Shown here: piece after piece, positions 55,879 to 64,000 of the stretch
How positions within the stretch are numbered: position 1 is the first letter of the stretch
Layout: each line of letters opens with the position of its first letter
Assembly: GCF_000003195.3 (NCBI RefSeq)
Contig: NC_012877.2
Coordinates: 11,201,106-11,265,105 of the forward strand
Length of the DNA: 64,000 nucleotides
DNA from: Sorghum bicolor
Lineage: Eukaryota > Streptophyta > Magnoliopsida > Poales > Poaceae
Direction of reading: 5' to 3'
Notes under the pieces: model-generated
Database searches by the model: none
Seen by the model: only the letters and a program-made list of their open reading frames with translations
Told to the model about the DNA's origin: nothing
Made by a program: the position numbers and the translations under genes

Positions 55879-58800
55879 GTGGCTATCAACTTCACCGTCC
55901 CTGAGGTCAGTTCATCATCCCACCTCGTGTACTTTTACCATGTCCTGGTTCATCTGCGATCTATTTCACCGAATATTTCCTTTTTCTCCTTTTGTTCTTC
56001 TTTTTATCCTAAAACCACTAGGATCTGTCCAACAAAATTGTCATCCCTACCGATCAGCCACACCTTCAATGTCTCGGTCCACTAGGGAACCTAGATCCCA
56101 CCGATTTAACAATGCAGAAACAAACAGAATCCCCTTTAGAGCCGAGAATTTTTCTCTGGATCTGTGGAAGGATACCTTCCGTTCCTGGCCCAATCCTACA
56201 GTGGGATGGAAAGATTGGTTCTTGAGAGTCAGCCACTCAAATGAGGTTCAGTGGGGTGAGCAAAAACTGGATCAATGCATTAGGTTGTCTATTGCCGATA
56301 TGCACAGGAATGAATCACTGTTGATAGCTGCATCATATTTCTGGTCAGACACACTCAACGCCTTTGTCTTTGGCCACGGCCCTGCTTCCCCCACTCTTGC
56401 CGATGTGCTCATGCTCACTGGCCTAGACGTATCCACTGCCGATAGTAGTCATCTGTTTGATACTACGCCTAGCGCCAAAGTGGACACTCGCGCCATCGGC
56501 GGCTGGTTTGGGTACATTCAGAAGTATCGCAGAACGGGGCCTGTCAACATAAAGGAACAAACCACCTTCCTGAACATGTGGCTGGACAAGTTCGTGTTCT
56601 GTGGTCGATCGGCAGGACCAACCTCTGTCTACCTATCGGGAGCAGAGAGATTAGCCAATGGTGGCCGATTTCCCCTCGGCCGATATCTGCTAGGCTCTGC
56701 CTACCACCTCCTCCACCAAGTAGCGAGAAAACTCCTGCTCGGCCAGCCCATCGGCAACCTAGGAGGACCCTGGTGGTTCATCAATATGTGGCTCAACCTC
56801 CACATGCACAAGCGTCTTGAATTCAACCTCTTCACACAACGCTTCCCCAGGGACATAGCTGAGGATTATGAATTAGATGAAGAAGAATCGGCAACTCGCC
56901 TTCCTCTGAACTTTGGCGAGGCTCTCATTGTTTTACCTGGCACAGGCAGCAACGCAGACCAGGTCAGCCGATTCTTCTAGACCTTGTATGAAGGCCTGAC
57001 CCGAGAGCAGCGAGCGTGGATGCCTTATGAAGATCCACACACCATGTTTCCTTTGGTCTTCCATCCCTTCAATGATGCACTCAACAAGGATCATGATGTG
57101 ATGATGGCACTGATCACTCCCAGAGCTATACCAGTAAATTTCTTTGGCAGTGGGAAAGCTTCTAACCAGACTTATGAGTTCTACAACCCATCGGCACTAG
57201 CACGTCAACTTGCTTTCGGTCAGCTACCGATTGCTCTCTGTTTTACCGATGTGATAAACCTAGGGAAACCATCATGAGCCTTCTTGAGTGGACCCGAGTA
57301 GCCCAACTGCTGCCGAATGCCGATACAGATGCAGACCTCTCAGAGTGGGTTCCAGCCCTCTTCATTACTCAGGCATACAAGCAGTGGTGGGAAGAATGGA
57401 AGGAACACCTGTTCTGCAGATCGGCCCTTACATATCGTGGCATGATTGATCCTCAGTACAAAGTCCCCGATGATACTGTAAGTACCTCCAAACCGATGTT
57501 CTAATCTTTTTATTCTCATTTTCATCGGTAACTCACTTTCTGTGTTATGTTGCAGCTTGACGACACTCCTCCATCGGTCAGCAGGAGTGGCAAGCTGATT
57601 GATCTGTTCCCATCACGTCCGATCTCTTCAATTGGCAACAACGCTCCCACTCTGGCCGCCATCATGCATCGAGGCGTACGCCTCAAGAAAGTCACCACCA
57701 GGAGAACTCAGATATCTCCATCAGTAGCTGCATCTGCTTTGGCACAGGCGTTCAAGGTACATTTTCAAACTCTTTCATACTGATCTCACTCTTACATCTC
57801 TTGTATTTGCACTCACAAATTTCCCATTCTGCATCAGAACACCAGCGCATCGGCAAGGATCAGAGGCAAAAGTGCCGATGCCCCCCAGTCTAGTCAACCG
57901 AAGAGAAAGGGTGCCAAGAGTACCAGGGCACAAGCAAAGCGCCAACGAGTAGCAACACCTCCTCCTCCCCCAGTATCTCCAATCACGGTAGACTCTTCTC
58001 CCTCTTCTCCAGAAACACAGATACAGCAGGTACCATCCCCTTCTCAGCTACAAGAAGCACCACAAGTAGAAGAACCCCAGCCAGAAGAGCCTCAACCAGA
58101 AGTACCTCAGCCAGAAGACATATCGGCTAACGTGCATGAACAAACTACCGATCCGGCAGGTTCCATTATAGCATCGGTAGTTTCTTCCATCCAGACAAGC
58201 ATTGCTCCCCCTCAAGGTAACATATTTTCATGAAATTATTGCAGATAAACTTATCTTTTCTGTCTTATAATTATTTCTATTATTTTGTCAGCCGACATAG
58301 TCCCATCGGCAACTCCAGCCGATCAGCCTATAGTTCCACCAGCATCTTTCAGTCAAAGGCGAGAGATTGCCTTGAAACAAGTAAGCCATCCAACCCCCAT
58401 CAGTTTTTATCAATACTTGACCATGAAATACCTCACTTTATCCCCTTTTCAGGAACAAGATTCTCCTGACAGTCTGTTCTCCTTCGCCATCGACATCTCT
58501 GAAGACGAAGGTGAGGAAGCAATCTCCTCTTGGGCAGTTGGAGTCACATCGGCAGAAATTAGGGCGAAGTTGGAGGAACTGTCGGCCCTTCTTCATCAAG
58601 AAATAGCCCAACTGGTCGACGACTCTGACCCAGCCAAGGCCCTATTCAAGACCCTCAGAGGCCAAATTCCTGCTGATGCTGAAGAAATCCTCTTTCGAGC
58701 TGCACATCTAGAGAGTCGCCAGATGCAGTACCAGAGAGCTGCCCAACGTCTTGCTGATAGAGCTGCTCATGCCCTTGCCGATGAGAAGCACAAGAACATC

Positions 58801-59091
58801 GGCATCTTACAGTCTTCAGAAAATGCATTGAAGCAAAAGATTTCTGATCTATCGGCGAGAAGAGAAGCCCTGTTGGCAGAGCTCAAGCAAGTAGAGGACA
58901 CCTTATCCCAAGCCCGACAAGAAGAAAGCCAACTGCCGGAGACAATCAAGCTTCTTGAGCAAGAGTGAAACATTCATGGCCGTAAAGCGTTGCAAATGAA
59001 AAAGAAGCTGAAGCCGGTGGAGGGCTCTGCCGATGACGACGTGAAGGAAATAGAGGAAGCCCTCTCCCGGTGGAGGGCTCTCCCCTTTTGA
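55879..59091 (+). pseudogene. Antisense plant-mobile-domain gene in Tat element, six exons
   Basis: Exons by GT-AG sites: 55879-55905, 56022-57477, 57556-57756, 57838-58216, 58292-58380, 58453-59091. Exon 2 holds the plant mobile domain: WKDTFRSWPN, WKDWFLRVSHSNEVQW, LADVLMLTGLD, MWLDKFVFCGRS, NLGGPWWFINMWLN and EWKEHLFCRSALTYRGM. Exon 4 is a P/Q/E-rich linker with basic patches (KRKGAKS, AKRQR) that could be nuclear signals. Exon 6 is a long coiled coil. Lesions: GTG replaces the ATG, a 1-nt frameshift near 56108, TAG near 56979, a shift near 57265, TGA at 58966. PMD proteins act in silencing and development in plants; a role here is inference. Confidence 0.78.
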
Positions 59092-59145
59092 GCACTCCTA
59101 GTACCTTAGTCTAGCCGATAGGAATGTTATCGGCACTTAAACTTT

Positions 59146-62100
59146 TCATGCATCGACCCATATGCTGGGGTAGTACTTCTTTAGATATTTGCCATTTAAT
59201 GCTCTGGGAAACTCAACTCCTTCGAGAGTTTCTAGAATATAGGCATTACCAGGAGCCGATCGACTTATCCGATAGGGACCCTCCCAATTGGGAGACCACT
59301 TCCCAAATTTTAAACTTTTAGTTCCGATCGGTAAGATTAATTTCCATACTAAGTCTCCATCGGCAAACTCCTTAGCCTTCACTTTCTTATCATACCATCT
59401 AGCAACTCTCTTCTTATTCTCTTCTATACTCATCAAAGCCCTTAGCTGATGGCCTGCTAGATCATCCAACTCGTCTGTCATCAAAGTACCATAGTCATCG
59501 GCAGTCAACTGATCCTGAAAAGATAGTCGCCTAGACCCAGTCTTAATTTCCCAAGGTAACACTGCATCATGCCCATACACCAACTGATAAGGTGAAACCT
59601 TGGTCGATCCATGACAAGCCATTCGATATGACCATAAGGCTTCGTTTAACAATGTGTGCCACCTCCTAGGATTTTCTTCAACCTTTCGTTTGATGAGCTT
59701 GATAATTCCTTTGTTAGATGCCTCGACCTGCCCATTAGCTTGAGCATAGTAAGGAGAAGAGTTTAATACTTTAATTCCCATACCGATTGCAAATTCATCA
59801 AATTCCCCCGATGTGAACATAGTACCCTGATCGGTAGTAATTGTTTGAGGAATTCCAAATCGGTAGATAATATGCTCTTTCACAAAATCAATCATATTGG
59901 CCGATGTAACTTTCTTCAAAGGAATAGCTTCAACCCATTTGGTGAAATAATCAGTGGCAACCAAGATAAACTTATGCCCTTTGCTAGATGGTGGATAAAT
60001 CTAACCGATTAAGTCAATAGCCCATCCCCGGAACGGCCAAGGTTTGACAATAGGATTCATGGCCGATGCGGGTGCTCTTTGAATATTACCAAATTTCTGA
60101 CAGCCTTGACACCCTTTGAAATACCTAAAGCAATCCTCGAGTATAGTCGGCCAATAATACCCATTTCTTCTAATCATCCACTTCATCTTGAATGCCGATT
60201 GATGTGCTCCACACACTCCCTCATGGATCTCTCCCATCAAATTCTTGGCCTCATCATCACCTAAGCACTTGAGAAGAATCCCATCAATAGTTCGGTAATA
60301 CAACTCATCTTCAAGGAGCACATACTTGGTAGCTTGAAACCGAACACGTCGCTCAACTTTCTTGGACGGATCCTTCAAATAATCAATGATTTCTTTCCTC
60401 CAGTCATCGGCACCGATTGCCGATATCGCATTAATCATGGGCTGATACCCTGAGGCATGTTGAGCCAACCGATTGGCCTCTTCATTATGCAACCTAGGAA
60501 CATGTTCTAACCGGAAATCCTTGAATTCCTTCAACAATTGCATACTCCTTTCATGATAAGTTATGAGGACCTCACTTCGGCATTCATAGCTTCCAGCCAA
60601 TTGATTTATAACTAGCATAGAATCTCCGAAGATCTCAACAGCATCAGCATGAACTTCTATTAGTAACTCCAATCCCTTTATTAAAGCTTGATACTCACCC
60701 TGATTATTTGTTGATGTGGCAACAATCGGCAAGGAAAATTCATATTTCCTCCCCCGAGGGGAAATTAATACTATGTCGATTCCTGCCCCCCGGTCACATG
60801 TGGATCCATCAAAGAAGAGCGTCCAAGGTACAATTTCCACAGCCTCCACTCTACCACAATGTTGAGTCACAAAATCGGCCATAACCTGTCCTTTAACCGC
60901 TTTAGCCGATTCGTAACGCAGATCGAATTCTGATAATGCCAAAATCCACTTACCGATCCTGCCACTCATGATCGGCATAGATAGCATGTATCGGACCACA
61001 TCATCTTTGCAAATAACTGTGCATTCGGCCGACAGCAAATAATGCCTTAACTTAATACAGGAGAAGTACAAGCATAAGCATAGTTTCTCAATAGCCGAAT
61101 ACCTGATTTCAGCATCAATCAACCTCCTGCTTAAATAGTAAATCACACATTCCTTCCCTTCAAATTCTTGAATCAAAGCCTAACCGATGACCATCCCATC
61201 AGTAGACAAATACAATCTGAAGGGCTTCCCTTGCTGAGGTGGAATCAGAACTGGAGGATTCACCAAATAATTCTTGATTTCATCCAAGGCCAACTGTTGT
61301 TCTTTCCCCCAAATGAATTCTTGATCGGCTTTCAACTTAAGTAAAGGACTGAAAGCATGAATTTTACTAGATAAATTAGATATAAACCTCCTGATAAAAT
61401 TTACCTTGCCGATCAAGGATTGGAGCTCAGTCTTGTTGGTAGGAGCAACTATTTTATTGATAGCGTCAATGAATCTTCGACTAATTTCAATCCCCCTCCG
61501 ATGTACCATGAAACCAAGGAATTGTCCTGCCGATACACAAAATGCACATTTATTGGGATTCATCTTCAAACCATGCTTCCTTGTGCACTCCAACACCTTT
61601 CGCAAATCGGCAAGATGCTTCGTGAAGTCTCCAGACTTAACCACCACATCATCAATATAAATTTCCACCAGTTTGCCGATGAACTCATGAAATATAAAAT
61701 TCATGGCTCTCTGATAAGTAGCACCAGCATTCTTCAAGCCAAAGGTCATGACTATCCATTCAAACAACCCCACATGACCAAGACATCTAAATGCAGTCTT
61801 TGGAATATCTTCTTCAGCCATGAATATTTGATTGTATCCTGCATTGCCATCCATAAAGCTGATGATCCGATGCCCAGCCGTAGCATCAACCAGTAGATCG
61901 GCAACTGGCATCGGGTAGCCATCCATCGGCGTAGCTTTATTGAGATTCCTGAAATCAATGCAAACCCGAAGCTTCCCATTTTTCTTGTAGACTGGAACCA
62001 CATTGGAAATCCATTTGGCATACCGACACTGCCGAATAAACTTAGCCTCAATAAGCTTGGTTATTTCGGCTTTAATATCAGGAAGAATATTAGGATTACA

Positions 62101-62379
62101 TCGGCGAGCTGGCTGTTGATGTGGCCGAAATCCAGACTTAATAGGCAACCGATGCTCAACAATTGATCGGTCCAAACCAGGCATCTCAGTATAATCCCAA
62201 GCAAAGCAATCTTTGTATTCCTTTAACAAATCAGTTAACTGTTGCTTACACTCAGAATTCAACTTAGCACTAATAAAAGTAGGCCTAGGCTTATCACCAT
62301 TACCTATATCTACTTCTACCAAATCATCAGCCGATGTGAATCCCTGTCCTAATTTTCCATCATCGGCGAACCTATCCAT
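59146..62379 (-). pseudogene. Tat-like pol: RT, RNase H, second RNase H, integrase
   Basis: One minus-strand frame interrupted by two TAG codons (61180-61182 and 60001-60003). RT: RVCIDFRNLNKATPMDGYPMP and catalytic YIDD (EIYIDDVVVKS). RNase H: IYYLSRRLIDAEIRYS. Then a second, archaeal-type RNase H (WTLFFDGSTCDRGAG; NNQGEYQALIKGLELL), diagnostic of the Tat lineage. Integrase: zinc domain (HEGVCGAHQ, then CQGCQKF), core DYFTKWVEAIPL and TDQGTMFTS, and the Glu in YYAQANGQVEASNK. The integrase tail ends at 59146, about 55 bp from the end of the antisense PMD gene, so the two transcripts converge. Confidence 0.9.
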
Positions 62380-62384
62380 TAAAA

Positions 62385-63041
62385 ACCTTCATCAGAACCG
62401 ACTGCTTGGATCAGTGGAATTTCGTAATCGGTAACTTTGAGAAAATCCTTTTCCCAAACTTCTCCTAAAATACACCTAGTCCTTTCGTAGGTATCTGCCT
62501 CTGCCGATGCGATAACATAGGAAGAATCTCCCGGGACAATTTCAATCTTGTCACCTACCCACTAAACCAAGCATTGGTGCATTGTAGACGGGATGCAACA
62601 ATTGGCATGAATCCAATCCCTTCCTAGCAGCAAGTTATAAGCACCTTTCCCACTGATCACGAAGAAGGTTATCGGCAAGGTTTTGCTGCCGATGGTCAAC
62701 TCGACACAGATGGCTCCCTTAACCGGAGACACATTGCCTTCAAAGTCATTTAGCATCATATCGGTCTTGGTCAAATCCTGATCTCCTTTCCCAAGCTTCC
62801 GATACACTGCATAAGGCATGATATTGATAGCCGCTCCACCATCAACTTGAATCTTGGTCATTGGTTGACCATCCACTCTTCCTTTGACAAACAGAGGCTT
62901 AAGATGTTGCCTTTCATCATCGGCAGGCTTTTCGAAGATGGCTGTCATCGGATCTAGAGCCAACTGAGCTATCTGGTCGGAAAACTCTAACTCATCATCA
63001 CTGGATGGTGCAAGGAACTCCATCGGCAACATAAATACCAT
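62385..63041 (-). pseudogene. Tat-like protease and linker
   Basis: The minus strand encodes a retropepsin-like domain with VDGGAAINIMPYAVY and LLLGRDWIH. The active-site triad reads D-G-G rather than the usual D-S/T-G. A TAG at 62562-62564 breaks the frame; reading continues WVGDKIEIVPGDSSY to about 62390, where a shift in a T-run separates it from RT. Confidence 0.78.
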
Positions 63042-63158
63042 GTTGACATCCGCCGATGGACCTTTCCCCTTAGGATCTGATTGTTGCTGATCCCCAGACT
63101 GGCCAGAGTTCTCACCCTTGCTTAGCTCTTCTCGCCTTTCGCGCTGCAGTCTTCTTTT

Positions 63159-64000
63159 CTATGTCCTGGTCAACCCTTCTAGACACCATGGAGGAAGTTG
63201 CTGCTGCCTTACCGATGGGCGCTGATTTTCCCTTGACTCCATCCGATAAGTATTGGCATCCCTGCAAAGTATGAGCTCGTCGGGAACTCGAGCATTAGCC
63301 ATCTCTTCAAGTTCTTCCCGGTTCCTAGGAAAATATCCAACACGATTGCCGAGCCTATCGTGCACACTGAGCCTGCCTCCCAGCCGATCATGAACGGACG
63401 CTCTCCCCCTAATCGGCCCATTAAATCGCCGATCATCCTCACGATAGCGCTGATCGGATCTGTCATACCGATCATAACCGTTGCACTCAGGACAATCTCT
63501 GACAGTAGGGAGCTTGATATTCTCCTCCCAACAGTGGATGAAGAACGGACAATTCCAGTGATCCCTATGCCGATTCCACTCTTGTCGGCGTCTTTCTTCT
63601 TCCCGACGATAATCTTCCTGCTGGCGCAGATACCAATCCTCACGTTGCTGCCAAGTCTCCCGAGGCCTTCTGTGAGTTATTACGATACTAGATCGGGGAA
63701 GCCTTCCTGAGTTAGTCCCCTCCTGGATCAAACATTTTCCTTTCGCATCGGCAGTAGTGATTTGATGTTGAGGATCCACCGATGCACTTCTTTCAGCTGC
63801 TTCCGATGTTAAGACCTTGGCCTTTCCCTTAGCATCCAACATGTTTGTTGGGAACGGATGTTGATCAATCTTCATCGGCTTCTGAGTCTTGGAGCTGTCG
63901 AATTTGATTCTTCCAGACTCATAGCCGATTGCAGCTGTTGCCTAAAAACTTTGCACTCATTGGTGCTATGAGAAGTCGCATTGTGCCATTTGCAGTACTT
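63159..64000 (-). pseudogene. Tat-like gag C-terminal region, runs off the window
   Basis: The minus-strand frame 63875-63159 has an arginine-rich part (RREEERRRQEWNRHRDHW) with a zinc-knuckle-like CPFFIHCWEENIKLPTVRDC. Upstream, across a frameshift near 63920, is KYCKWHNATSHSTNEC at the window edge. Nucleocapsid-like, RNA-binding by inference. The N-terminal part is expected beyond 64000 and would correspond to the gag at 31409-32488. Confidence 0.7.

Noticed and set aside
55763..56021. N-terminal extension of the PMD ORF starting at 55763
   Set aside because: It reads through exon 1 and intron 1; the conserved donor and acceptor in both copies show that this part is not coding in that frame.
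61406..61896. Plus-strand ORFs opposite the Tat RT
   Set aside because: They are reverse-strand shadows of the RT domain; no independent signal.
1..64000. tRNA, rRNA, CRISPR or bacterial-type operons
   Set aside because: Looked for and not seen. The only tRNA-like words are LTR primer binding sites, which are complementary to tRNA ends and are not genes.

Overview
The window looks like repeat-rich intergenic DNA from a grass nuclear genome, most likely an Andropogoneae species such as sorghum or sugarcane. The reasons are several copies of a short Tourist-like MITE with GGCCTTGTTTAGTT ends, Sirevirus-type copia ends, Athila and Tat gypsy elements, CACTA and hAT elements, plant GT-AG introns, and no bacterial-style operons. 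Nearly every recognisable coding stretch belongs to a transposable element (TE). I found no tRNA, rRNA or CRISPR. The only candidate host gene is a 51-residue secreted peptide at 18546-18701. Species and TE lineage names come from recognition, not from a database search.

Left part (1-12758). A broken hAT transposase gene (202-2729) is followed by AT-rich repeats (3060-4000). Next is a second hAT remnant whose zinc-finger exon is split by a 274-bp Ds-like MITE with a perfect 8-bp target duplication. A Sirevirus-like copia pol (5506-10452, 3' LTR 11600-12758) is interrupted by a complete hAT transposon (5638-9393). That hAT has 12-bp perfect inverted ends, an 8-bp target duplication and an unbroken 768-codon transposase gene.

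Middle left (12759-25190). A deleted CACTA element keeps a transposase-associated N-terminus and a Ulp1-type protease but no transposase core, and carries a Tourist MITE. A 2.65-kb solo-LTR-like element (15413-18064) follows, then the peptide gene, a microsatellite, a copia fragment and a duplicated non-coding block. One copy of that block has collected MITEs and a long foldback element (22704-23498).

Centre (25190-42418). This is a mosaic of Athila-like and Tat-like gypsy pieces. Tat LTRs lie at 26504-27244 and 32536-33263, with Tat gag on the minus strand and a plus-strand, intron-bearing gene of plant-mobile-domain (PMD) type. An Athila LTR with a gag stub is embedded in it. A non-autonomous Athila-like element (33264-40654) carries a 399-codon ORF of unknown function. 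A minus-strand copia 5' LTR, primer site and gag start (40655-42418) abut it.

Right part (42419-64000). A second copy of the deleted gypsy fragment is split by a 4.7-kb non-autonomous CACTA (44070-48760). An Athila element with gag, protease-like region, RT and RNase H (49966-54514) is cut by a larger Tat element on the minus strand (54515 to beyond the window). The Tat element runs 3' LTR, antisense PMD gene with its own TATA box and six exons, integrase, dual RNase H, RT, protease and gag. The same PMD gene lies in both Tat copies. It is the most unusual gene here: a host-like, spliced gene carried in reverse inside a retrotransposon.
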